Below are positions 1 through 6,203 of a stretch of 8,649 nucleotides of DNA, one piece after another (the stretch's first letter is position 1; the number at the start of each line of letters is the position of its first letter). The notes beneath the pieces were generated by a model that did no database searches, was not told where the DNA came from, and was given only the letters and a program-made list of their open reading frames with translations. Made by a program: the position numbers and the translations under genes. This DNA comes from M3007 sp038327555 (GTDB taxonomy: Bacteria > Bacteroidota > Bacteroidia > Chitinophagales > Saprospiraceae): contig JBBQLD010000188.1 in NCBI GenBank assembly GCA_038327555.1, positions 1-8,649 of the forward strand. Direction: 5' to 3'.

Positions 1-2
1 TT

Positions 3-1301
3 CTTCGCCTGATTTATGCCTGGCTTCGACTCACCTCTTGGGTGGGAATCTCCGTTTTTTTCCGCCGCCGTTTGGTACTGGGTCGCGAACATTTGCGCTT
101 TGACGGGCCTGCCATCGTCGTTTCAAACCACCCCAATACCCTGATTGATCCGCTCAATACGGGCATCAATATCCGTCAGGAAATGTTTTTTCTCGCCAAT
201 TACGGGCTGTTCAAAAATCCTGTAAGTGCCTGGATTCTCACCCGGCTTTTCTGCATTCCGGTCAAACGAAAAGAAGACGTAGCTGAGGGTGAAGCCCGCG
301 ACAATGACGCGGCTTTTGAGGCGTCTTTCCAACACTTAGAAAAAAACGGAGTGCTCTACGTCGCTGCCGAAGGTGTGAGCTGGATGAACCGCTATGTGCG
401 TCCTTTTAAGACCGGCACGGCTCGTATCGCTTCTGGTGCAGAACGCCGTAACCATTGGCAACTCGGCGTGAAAATCATCCCCGTAGGGATCAGTTACGAC
501 GCGCCCCGACTTTTTCGCAGCCGGACGACCGTGGAATACGGTGCGCCCTTTGACACAAGTCTCTGGGCAGCGGCTTATGAAAAAGACCCTGAAAAGGCAG
601 TAGAAGACTTCACCGCCGAAATCCGTAGCCGCGTCAGTGCGCTTACCCTCAATTCCGGCAGCGAGGCAGGCGATGTGTTCGTTGACCAGGCTGAAATTAT
701 GGTTCGAAACGCCGGCTTGGGACTTTCAGATACTGAAGAATATCTTTTTCTGAAAGGTTTTTTAGCTAAAAACATGCTAAATGAACCCATAAAAGCCCAA
801 ATCGCGGACTATTTTTCAAAACTTCAAAGTGCAAACCTAACAGATGCAGGATTATCCAAAGTCCAACATCCAACATCCAAAGTCCAACATCCATTGTCCA
901 ACGTCTTGCTGGTGCCATTTTTCCTACTCGGATACGGGTTTTGGTTTTTGCCTTGCTGGCTTCCCTGGCTGCTTTGCAAACGGCTGAAACTTTACCCTGG
1001 TTACGACAGCAATATAAAGATGTTGGCAGGGCTTTTTACTTTTCTATTCGCACTGTGGGGGGGCTGGAAACTGGCTTTTTGGCTTTGGGGAAGCAGCCTT
1101 TGGGCTTGGGCGGCTTTGGTTGTGCTTGTCTTGTGTGGCTATTTGGCAGAGGTTTTTATGGATAATGCAAAACGCTGGCAAGAAGGGCGGGCCGCGCGAA
1201 TTTTTCAAAGGCAGCACCCGAAGGATTGGGAAGTGCTCAGTGCAAATCGCGACCAAATTTTGATGCAAATGATCGGAATTCCTTCCAATAAATCAGCATG
1301 A
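3..1301 (+). CDS. PlsC-family (GPAT/LPAAT-like) membrane acyltransferase, 5' end outside window
   Basis: This protein probably transfers an acyl chain to glycerol-3-phosphate or lysophosphatidate at the inner membrane. The frame is open to the left edge and the codons before the GTG at 42 already read like family N-terminus (LRLIYAWLRLTSW), so the true start lies just outside the window. Numbering from that GTG, the acyltransferase blocks are NHPNTLIDPL with H30 and D36, AEGVSW with E110-G111, PFKTGTARIA at 121-130, and a later VKIIPVGISY block near 143-152. His-to-Asp spacing is HX5D rather than the usual HX4D, as I recall for yeast Gat1/Gat2-like enzymes. Three hydrophobic segments follow at about 289-312, 328-349 and 353-369. 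A 7-residue duplication (SKVQHPT/SKVQHPL, from S272) separates the soluble part from the first of them. Substrate position and acyl donor cannot be told from sequence. Confidence 0.85.
   Translation, partial: LRLIYAWLRLTSWVGISVFFRRRLVLGREHLRFDGPAIVVSNHPNTLIDPLNTGINIRQEMFFLANYGLFKNPVSAWILTRLFCIPVKRKEDVAEGEARDNDAAFEASFQHLEKNGVLYVAAEGVSWMNRYVRPFKTGTARIASGAERRNHWQLGVKIIPVGISYDAPRLFRSRTTVEYGAPFDTSLWAAAYEKDPEKAVEDFTAEIRSRVSALTLNSGSEAGDVFVDQAEIMVRNAGLGLSDTEEYLFLKGFLAKNMLNEPIKAQIADYFSKLQSANLTDAGLSKVQHPTSKVQHPLSNVLLVPFFLLGYGFWFLPCWLPWLLCKRLKLYPGYDSNIKMLAGLFTFLFALWGGWKLAFWLWGSSLWAWAALVVLVLCGYLAEVFMDNAKRWQEGRAARIFQRQHPKDWEVLSANRDQILMQMIGIPSNKSA
855..895 (+). repeat. 21-bp in-frame tandem duplication inside the acyltransferase gene
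   Basis: Two tandem 21-bp units start at 854 and 875. Each begins with the same 19 bp (854-872 and 875-893), and a shortened third piece (gtccaac) lies at 896-902. The period is a multiple of three, so the gene gains two heptads, SKVQHPT and SKVQHPL, followed by SNV. They sit exactly in the linker between the catalytic domain and the first C-terminal membrane segment. Only about two full units are present, with no spacers, so this is not a CRISPR array. Confidence 0.8.
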
Positions 1302-1390
1302 GTTGTCTCTGCAAGGGGGTTGGGTAGAACCCACATGATACGGATGGGAGTAATTCGAGTCGTCCACTGTTTCCAACAATGAATTGGCAT

Positions 1391-1436
1391 TTCACCTTTT
1401 TACTTCCTAATTTTTTTCGATTTAGGAATGGGTGAA
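1391..1436. terminator. Possible bidirectional terminator between convergent genes
   Basis: The gap between the convergent acyltransferase and response regulator holds a nested inverted repeat. The outer arms are ttcacc (1391-1396) and ggtgaa (1431-1436). The inner arms are ttcctaa (1404-1410) and ttaggaa (1422-1428), around a T-rich loop. Position and symmetry suit a shared terminator, but the stem is AT-rich, has an unequal internal loop and lacks a clean T-run after the outer arm. The rest of 1302-1481 shows only a weak 5-bp hairpin (1321-1333) and no gene. Confidence 0.35.
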
Positions 1437-1481
1437 TTTATAGGCGTTTTGCCCTGCCCGGTGAGGGGTTTAAAACAGTTT

Positions 1482-2213
1482 CTAAGCAGCAGCAGGTTCG
1501 CGCACCAAAAGCTGGAACCCGTTGCCGTGGATATTTACAATTTCGATGGCAGAGTCAAGCGCCAGGTATTTGCGAAGTTTGGTCACAAAAACATCCATCG
1601 AGCGCGCGGTAAAGTAGGTGTCCTCGTGCCAGATTTTGGTAAGCGCCTCAGAGCGTGGCGTCACGTCATTGATGTATTTGCAGAACATTTTGAGTAGCTC
1701 AGCTTCTTTTGGGCTGAGTTTCCATTGGTTTTCCTGACCAGGTTTTGGGTCTTGAAACGTCAGAATGCGCAACGGGAAATTAAAATGATATTTGCCGATG
1801 ATGTACTCGCGCTGGTCATCGCGGGGATCCGGGTTTTTGTTCACCCGCTTCAACACCGCTTGGATGCGAAGCAGCAGTTCTTCCGAGTTGAACGGTTTGG
1901 GAATGTAGTCGTCGGCGCCGATTTTGAAACCTTGGACCACATCATCCTTCATCGTTTTGGCCGTGAGGAAGATGATGGGCACGTCTTTGTTGCGTTCGCG
2001 TACGTCTTTGGCGAGGGTGAAGCCGTCTTTGCGCGGCATCATCACATCAAAGACACAAAGGTCGTAGTGGCTTTTGCGGAAAGCTTCGAGGCCGAGTACG
2101 CCGTCGGTAGCGAGCGTTACATCGTAATCGTGCATTTCAAGGTAAGAACGGAGCACGTCGCCGAAGTTTTGGTCGTCTTCGACCAGCAGGATTTTGTATT
2201 GAGGATTTGCCAT
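1482..2213 (-). CDS. OmpR/PhoB-family two-component response regulator (RprY-like)
   Basis: This is a cytoplasmic transcription factor, activated by phosphotransfer from a histidine kinase, that binds DNA through a winged helix. The receiver domain covers about residues 6-120. It has the acidic pair D13-D14, phospho-acceptor D56 in DLCVFDVMMP, switch Thr T84 in IFLTAKT, and K106 in DDYIPKPF. The winged-helix domain covers about 140-238, with the recognition helix near RSMDVFVTKLRKYL (204-217) and the wing at IVNIHGNGFQLLV. The receiver closely resembles Bacteroides RprY (FTLAKDVR, FKIGADDYI), but several paralogues exist in the phylum, so no symbol is given. The ATG at 2211-2213 gives a full-length 243-residue protein. 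No kinase gene lies on either side in the window, so the partner is unknown. Its regulon cannot be inferred here. Confidence 0.92.
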   Translation of the reverse strand: MANPQYKILLVEDDQNFGDVLRSYLEMHDYDVTLATDGVLGLEAFRKSHYDLCVFDVMMPRKDGFTLAKDVRERNKDVPIIFLTAKTMKDDVVQGFKIGADDYIPKPFNSEELLLRIQAVLKRVNKNPDPRDDQREYIIGKYHFNFPLRILTFQDPKPGQENQWKLSPKEAELLKMFCKYINDVTPRSEALTKIWHEDTYFTARSMDVFVTKLRKYLALDSAIEIVNIHGNGFQLLVREPAAA

Positions 2214-2360
2214 AAGTCGGTCTGAGAATGTTCGTTAGATTAAATCTTTGTCAGAGTGAGAAACATTTTGCTCAAGGAGCAAGGCTTTAACGTTTGCCTT
2301 TTGGAATGAAGTATGTGGGAGGGTGCTTGTTCGGAAAAAATGTTAAAATTTGTTTTCCAG
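2214..2360. other. Gene-free upstream region of the response regulator
   Basis: This stretch should carry the leftward promoter of the response regulator. I looked on the minus strand for TAnnTTTG with an upstream TTG and found no perfect match. No convincing ORF, RNA gene or strong hairpin is visible. The start of the regulator at 2213 has no clear Shine-Dalgarno sequence, which is normal for Bacteroidota. Together with the palindromic element to its right, it makes up the 319-bp gap between the two genes. Confidence 0.5.
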
Positions 2361-2526
2361 CCTTAAACGCGGCACCAATAACTTAGTCATTTGATGCCAC
2401 CCTTTGTTCCATCATACGGCCGCTATTTTTATTTAAATAGCCCCACTATTCGCAGAAAAATAGGGTTGTCTGATGAAAAAATGGTTGACCTAAAATGACT
2501 AAGTTATTGGTGCCGCGTTCCTAAGG
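2361..2526. mobile_element. MITE-like long palindromic element with 25-bp perfect terminal inverted repeats
   Basis: A perfect 25-bp inverted repeat lies at 2366-2390 and 2495-2519. Inside it, three further pairs share the same centre near 2443: 2398-2414 with 2471-2487 (13 of 17 bases), 2423-2430 with 2456-2463 (8 of 8), and 2436-2440 with 2446-2450 (5 of 5). Spacers between successive arms are equal or differ by one base, so the whole is one decayed palindrome rather than chance pairs. Outside the arms, cctta (2361-2365) and ccta(a) (2520-2524) form a candidate imperfect 5-bp target duplication, matching at 4 of 5 bases. There is no ORF, so any transposase would act in trans. It ends 6 bp beyond the cytochrome lipoprotein stop codon, so as RNA it could also terminate or protect that transcript. 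No specific IS family was recognised. Confidence 0.65.
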
Positions 2527-2532
2527 GTTGTT

Positions 2533-2907
2533 TCAGCTTCCTTTTTTCTTTTCTTCAACAGGGACATTGGGTTTTTTATGCCCTAGAAAAAAGAGCACTA
2601 TTTCAAGTTCCTCCTCAGGAATGTTTCTTTCTGTTAAGGTAGCTTGATGCTTGATTGTGCCCAGTCTCATATTATATGCATCCATTTGTATGGGTGTGAA
2701 GTCTGGAATTACCTCTTTCCCGTTCACTACGGTAGTATGACATTTAGCGCAGTGAATTTTATACAGGGCTTTCCCTTTTTCACAGTACTGTACAAATTCA
2801 GCCTTTTTTTCTTCCACAATTCCGGACGGGTAGACATACAATTCCGGTTTTTTAGTCGCGCATCCGAATAAACACAAAAACGCGAAAATAGCTTGAGTTT
2901 TTTTCAT
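2533..2907 (-). CDS. Small single-heme cytochrome c lipoprotein
   Basis: This is probably a periplasm-facing electron-transfer protein anchored to a membrane by lipid. The 124-residue product has a lipoprotein signal ending at LFGC (Cys16). It has one heme c site, CAKCH, at 53-57, preceded by GKALYKIH as in class I cytochromes c. The distal ligand could be M75 or M80. The C-terminus has a short helix (ELEIVLFFLGH) and then a charged tail. It is the second gene of a leftward pair, starting 14 bp after the stop of the di-heme peroxidase, so co-transcription is very likely. I infer that it passes electrons to or from that peroxidase; the sequence does not show the direction or the outside donor. 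The ATG start (2905-2907) places the signal peptide correctly. Confidence 0.85.
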   Translation of the reverse strand: MKKTQAIFAFLCLFGCATKKPELYVYPSGIVEEKKAEFVQYCEKGKALYKIHCAKCHTTVVNGKEVIPDFTPIQMDAYNMRLGTIKHQATLTERNIPEEELEIVLFFLGHKKPNVPVEEKKKGS

Positions 2908-2921
2908 AATATTGGATTGAT

Positions 2922-4847
2922 TTAATACTCGCCCCCCAATTTTCGTGCATTCAGACTTTTAGTTCGTGAAGCAGGGAGTTTCGCTGGCGGCGTTTCAAAT
3001 GGAATTTTTTCGTTCAGGGTATTCAAGAAGGTGATCAGGTCTTTTTTCTCCAATGGCGTTAAGTGTAGAGAGTCTGAAGCAAGCGTTTGGTTTTCAAGTT
3101 GAAGCCCATTGCCAACGCCCCCCCCGGAGTCGTAAAAATCAATCACCTCTTCCAAGGTCGTAAACACGCCATTGTGCATATACGGTTTGGTGAATGCAAT
3201 GTTTCGCAGAGAGCCCGTTCTAAAAGCATGTAAGGTTTCAAAAGCCGGATTCACCGTATAACGTCCCTCATCGGCACTCAATTTGTGATATTGCTTATCC
3301 GCCGGAACGCCCAGTACCTCGAACTCCGAACCGACATAAGGTGGTTTAACGCCATTAAATTGAGGTGCAAAATGGCAGGTGGCGCATTGGGCTTTGCTCA
3401 TAAAAAGATTAAAACCACGCTGCTCTGATTCTGACAGTGCGTAATTTCTATCCATGGCATCGTCGAAGGGCGCATAGCTCAGGCTGAACTTATGGTAATA
3501 AGTCGTAATGGCAGAGATAATATGGCTCAAGGTGATCTCTGATTCCTGAGGGGTTTCTTGGAGCAAATTTGTAAAGGCTGTTTTGTATTCCTGACAGCTT
3601 AATATTTTTTTTAACAAGGTGGAGGGGTCGTTATTCAACTCCAGCGGGTTGTTTAATACCGCTTTTGCCTGATTTTGCAAGGAAATATGGTTTCCATCCA
3701 ACATCAACAAATGATTGTAAGACACATTGATCAGGGAGGGCGTATTTCTGGTCAAGTGATCCGTACGATTGTACTGCAAGGCGGTAGTTGAAATCGTATC
3801 CGTAAAATAGGCATCGGATTTATGACAGGAGGCACAACTTCTGAGATTATTGCCAGACAAAATGGGATCGTAAAATAGCAATTTCCCTACCGCCTCTATT
3901 TCTGCCAAAGTTTTAGGATCCTTCACCCTTAAAAACAAGCCCTTATCATTTTGTCCAAAATACAAATCCTTATCAAAAATAGATTTCGCTTCATTATTTA
4001 AGCTATAATCCACAAAACTACCGGAGAAAATCTCATACCTGCGGATTGATTCCTGATTCAATTTGAATAATGGGTTAACATATAGCCGAATGAAGTTGAA
4101 ATGATCAAATTTCGCAGCTTCGTCCGGTTGTGTCTGAACAAAATGTAGGGCTTCCTGATACTTATTCCAATAGTCCGGCGAGAGCTTACGCTCTGGAAAA
4201 CTGATATCGTATGCGCGATATATTTCCTGCACCTGATCCATCATGAAGCGCAATTCAGGAATGATCCGCTCAGAGTCCGGGCATTCAAAACCCGTGGTGT
4301 AAATTGCTGCAAGATTTAGAAGAAAAAGGCGGTTACAGAAATAAAAATGGCCAAAATCGGGCAAAACCTTGGTTGTAGAATCTGCACGATAACCCTCTGT
4401 CGCCAAAATGGAAGCCTGAATCAACTGCAACAAGCTATCTTTTTCACAGACGGGTTCTTCCAAATACAATGCCGCCAAAGTTAGTCCCGCGCCAATGCGC
4501 TTATAAGGTTTTTCAAATTTTTCAAACACTTCCGTTTCCCATTCTACAGGCAAGGGACCGTTGATCTTTTTATACCCAATAGGATCAAAATAACGCAACC
4601 AAAAATCGATGCTTTTCATCTTGTCCCGCGCCAGACCAATTTGAAGGCTGATTTTTTCCATGTCTGCCGGAGCACTCAAATCACCTGCCTCCATGGTGTG
4701 CAGTAGAACTTGCTGCTGCACGGTGAATTGCCTGATTTTGGAGTGGTAAAGCGCAGTATAAGCATCGGGATTACCAATGGGTTGAGAAGAAGTAGCCAAA
4801 AAGGCTATGGTTCCAATAATCAGGAGCAGAATTGCAGTTTTTGTCAC
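2922..4847 (-). CDS. Di-heme cytochrome c peroxidase/MauG-family protein with large N-terminal helical domain
   Basis: This is a periplasmic or envelope-bound heme enzyme that either reduces H2O2 with cytochrome electrons or performs MauG-like oxidation. A hydrophobic signal or anchor occupies about residues 4-19. Residues 25-300 form a mostly helical domain outside the usual 320-350-residue peroxidase fold; its SIDFWLRYFDPIGYKKINGP segment resembles imelysin-like N-terminal regions of Bacteroidota peroxidases, tentatively. The catalytic part follows: heme site 1 CASCH (338-342), heme site 2 CATCH (488-492), LRNIAFTKPYMHNG with M557 and H558, then LEEVIDFYDSGGG. In the segment where bacterial peroxidases usually have WDG, this protein reads LMLDG (L383-D384-G385). 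The start is GTG at 4845-4847; an in-frame stop lies five codons upstream, so no longer start exists. It leads the two-gene leftward operon and is divergent from the DUF4856 gene. Confidence 0.88.
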   Translation of the reverse strand: MTKTAILLLIIGTIAFLATSSQPIGNPDAYTALYHSKIRQFTVQQQVLLHTMEAGDLSAPADMEKISLQIGLARDKMKSIDFWLRYFDPIGYKKINGPLPVEWETEVFEKFEKPYKRIGAGLTLAALYLEEPVCEKDSLLQLIQASILATEGYRADSTTKVLPDFGHFYFCNRLFLLNLAAIYTTGFECPDSERIIPELRFMMDQVQEIYRAYDISFPERKLSPDYWNKYQEALHFVQTQPDEAAKFDHFNFIRLYVNPLFKLNQESIRRYEIFSGSFVDYSLNNEAKSIFDKDLYFGQNDKGLFLRVKDPKTLAEIEAVGKLLFYDPILSGNNLRSCASCHKSDAYFTDTISTTALQYNRTDHLTRNTPSLINVSYNHLLMLDGNHISLQNQAKAVLNNPLELNNDPSTLLKKILSCQEYKTAFTNLLQETPQESEITLSHIISAITTYYHKFSLSYAPFDDAMDRNYALSESEQRGFNLFMSKAQCATCHFAPQFNGVKPPYVGSEFEVLGVPADKQYHKLSADEGRYTVNPAFETLHAFRTGSLRNIAFTKPYMHNGVFTTLEEVIDFYDSGGGVGNGLQLENQTLASDSLHLTPLEKKDLITFLNTLNEKIPFETPPAKLPASRTKSLNARKLGGEY

Positions 4848-4860
4848 AGAATCAAAGCTT

Positions 4861-4876
4861 TATGATGGGTATCATA
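4861..4876. promoter_or_regulatory. Candidate operator in the peroxidase leader: TATGAT-N4-ATCATA
   Basis: A perfect 6-bp inverted repeat with a 4-bp spacer lies between the predicted -7 element (4889-4896, minus strand) and the GTG start of the peroxidase. It would fall roughly 7-22 nt into the transcript. A 16-bp dyad there is the right size for a dimeric repressor. A Fur- or PerR-like protein is one guess, but the bases do not fit a consensus I can name. It could also be a weak leader hairpin. Confidence 0.35.
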
Positions 4877-4888
4877 CTTTTTAAAGCA

Positions 4889-4896
4889 CAAAAGTA
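4889..4896 (-). promoter_or_regulatory. -7 promoter element (TACTTTTG) of the peroxidase operon
   Basis: On the minus strand this is a perfect match to the Bacteroidota -7 consensus TAnnTTTG, placed 41 bp before the peroxidase start codon. A TTTG that could serve as the -33 element is at 4911-4914, only 14 bp away. That spacing is shorter than the usual 17-23 bp, so the upstream half is uncertain. Confidence 0.45.
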
Positions 4897-5019
4897 GCTA
4901 GCCCTGGGCGCAAATTTGAAAAAAATACAAAATTTATGTGGGTGAATACAAGTTTTCGCGCTATATTATTTTAACGTTAATTTTTTACAAAAAGTGGTGT
5001 CTGATATTGGAGGAACTAC

Positions 5020-5027
5020 TACATTTG
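5020..5027 (+). promoter_or_regulatory. Second candidate -7 element (TACATTTG) upstream of the DUF4856 gene
   Basis: This is a perfect TAnnTTTG match on the plus strand, 90 bp before the DUF4856 start. No TTG was seen at the expected distance upstream. It may be a secondary promoter or chance. Confidence 0.25.
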
Positions 5028-5068
5028 AGCCTTATTTAGACTAATTAAATTACCAACGCGTGACAGAG

Positions 5069-5094
5069 TTGCCCGGTATGCCGGTCTACCTTTG
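5069..5094 (+). promoter_or_regulatory. Promoter of the DUF4856-imelysin-HTTM operon
   Basis: TACCTTTG at 5087-5094 matches the Bacteroidota -7 consensus TAnnTTTG, and TTG at 5069-5071 could be the -33 element. The spacing of 15 bp is a little short. The site lies 23 bp before the ATG at 5118, giving a short A-rich leader without a Shine-Dalgarno sequence. The spacer holds a small dyad, ccgg-tatg-ccgg (5073-5084), which could be a repressor site. The divergent promoter carries a similar gcgcaaattt sequence near its own upstream side. Confidence 0.45.
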
Positions 5095-5117
5095 CGCAAA
5101 ATTTAAACATTTCAACG

Positions 5118-6200
5118 ATGATCAGTAAATTACTCCCACTCGCAGCGCTCATGGCCACGGCGCTTTTTTTCTCTTCCTGTGGTGAAAATGATGAGCCCAG
5201 TGTTTCCAGCAATTACACGGTACCTACTACCTACAACTTCAACAATGTCAATTACACAAAATCTACTCAGCTCGTCAAAATGACCGTTGAGTTGAACGCC
5301 TACCTAAGTAAAGCCAATGCCGGCAGTGCCGTGGTTCCGTTGGATCAGGCTGTTGTGAATAATATGTTTGCCAACACAAACAGCCCGTTTGCGAATGCTG
5401 ATTTGAATGCTTCCAGTTTTAGCATCAGCAGTTTTGTTTCGGAGGGTGCTTTGTATAAATCCTACGCTGACAGCGTTTTGATCTTTAATACTGGTGTAAA
5501 TGCTTCAGCAGGGGTAGGCGGATTCGTACCCAGAAACGCCAACAAAATTGTGGTAAGTCCAACTGGTCTTGAATACAGCCAGGCTTACGCAAAAGGCACC
5601 ATGGGCGCACTACTGTTCAAAGAAGCGATGCTGCTCCTGAACCATGTAAAAACCATGGGGATTGCGGATACACTTGCTGCTCAAGCGGCCTGGGACGAAG
5701 CTTTTGGCTATCTGTCTGTACCAACAAATTACGATGCAACCCTCACTTATGTGAATTCGGATCCAAACCGTCCGCTCTTGTGGGGCGGCTACTTGGCTGA
5801 ACGCGGCATACCAATTCAAGCAGGAAGCACCATTTTCGGCGCATTCCTGAAAGGCCGTGCTGCCATCGGCGCTTACGATGTGGATGCCCGCAACGAACAA
5901 GCCGATATCATCCTGGAAAAGTGGGAGCAACTGGCTGCAATTGCAGTGTTGAGTTATGTTACAGCGCCAACAGCTTCTTCCAATATCGGAAACTATGGTG
6001 CACAATTGCACGAACTTTCCGAGGGTTTTGGCTTTATCGCTTCCTTGAAATACCGTCCGTCCAGCAGCAAACTGACGGCTGCTAATTTCGCTACCCTGAA
6101 CCGAATTATCCACACAGACTTTTATGTGTTGTTGGGCCAGCCAGGATTTACCGATCTGGTAACGGCACAAAACATTCTGAAAAGCACCTACGGGCTTTAG
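5118..6200 (+). CDS. DUF4856-domain lipoprotein
   Basis: This is an envelope lipoprotein of a Bacteroidota family with no assigned biochemical activity. The signal peptide ends in a lipobox-like FFSSC with Cys21. The mature part begins with VPTTYNFNNVNY (35-46), the family's typical opening. Other family-like segments are WDEAFGYLSVP (192-202) and LHELSEGFGFIASLKY (297-312), where H298 and E302 are polar residues that could bind a ligand or metal. The length of 360 residues looks complete. It is the first gene of a rightward operon, with the imelysin gene only 3 bp behind its stop codon, so the two products probably work together. DUF4856 resembles imelysin-type helical proteins in my judgement, which would make this a second metal-handling lipoprotein, but that is inference. 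Confidence 0.85.
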   Translation: MISKLLPLAALMATALFFSSCGENDEPSVSSNYTVPTTYNFNNVNYTKSTQLVKMTVELNAYLSKANAGSAVVPLDQAVVNNMFANTNSPFANADLNASSFSISSFVSEGALYKSYADSVLIFNTGVNASAGVGGFVPRNANKIVVSPTGLEYSQAYAKGTMGALLFKEAMLLLNHVKTMGIADTLAAQAAWDEAFGYLSVPTNYDATLTYVNSDPNRPLLWGGYLAERGIPIQAGSTIFGAFLKGRAAIGAYDVDARNEQADIILEKWEQLAAIAVLSYVTAPTASSNIGNYGAQLHELSEGFGFIASLKYRPSSSKLTAANFATLNRIIHTDFYVLLGQPGFTDLVTAQNILKSTYGL

Positions 6201-6203
6201 TCC

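Noticed and set aside
854..903. CRISPR-like repeats
   Set aside because: There are only about two tandem 21-bp units with no spacers, and they are in frame within a coding gene.
1317..1333. Hairpin tgggt-aga-accca as terminator of the acyltransferase gene
   Set aside because: The stem is only 5 bp with a 3-nt loop and no following T-run; the nested repeat at 1391-1436 is a better candidate.
1725..2225. A 166-residue plus-strand open frame opposite the response regulator
   Set aside because: It is the complement of a clear receiver and winged-helix protein; the translation has no domain features.
4971..4980. Palindrome ttaacgttaa as an operator
   Set aside because: A 10-bp AT-rich palindrome is expected by chance in such AT-rich intergenic DNA, and it has no placement relative to a promoter box.
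5610..6170. A 186-residue minus-strand open frame inside the DUF4856 gene
   Set aside because: It is antisense to a well-supported lipoprotein gene, and its translation is Cys/His-rich without any recognisable domain or start context.
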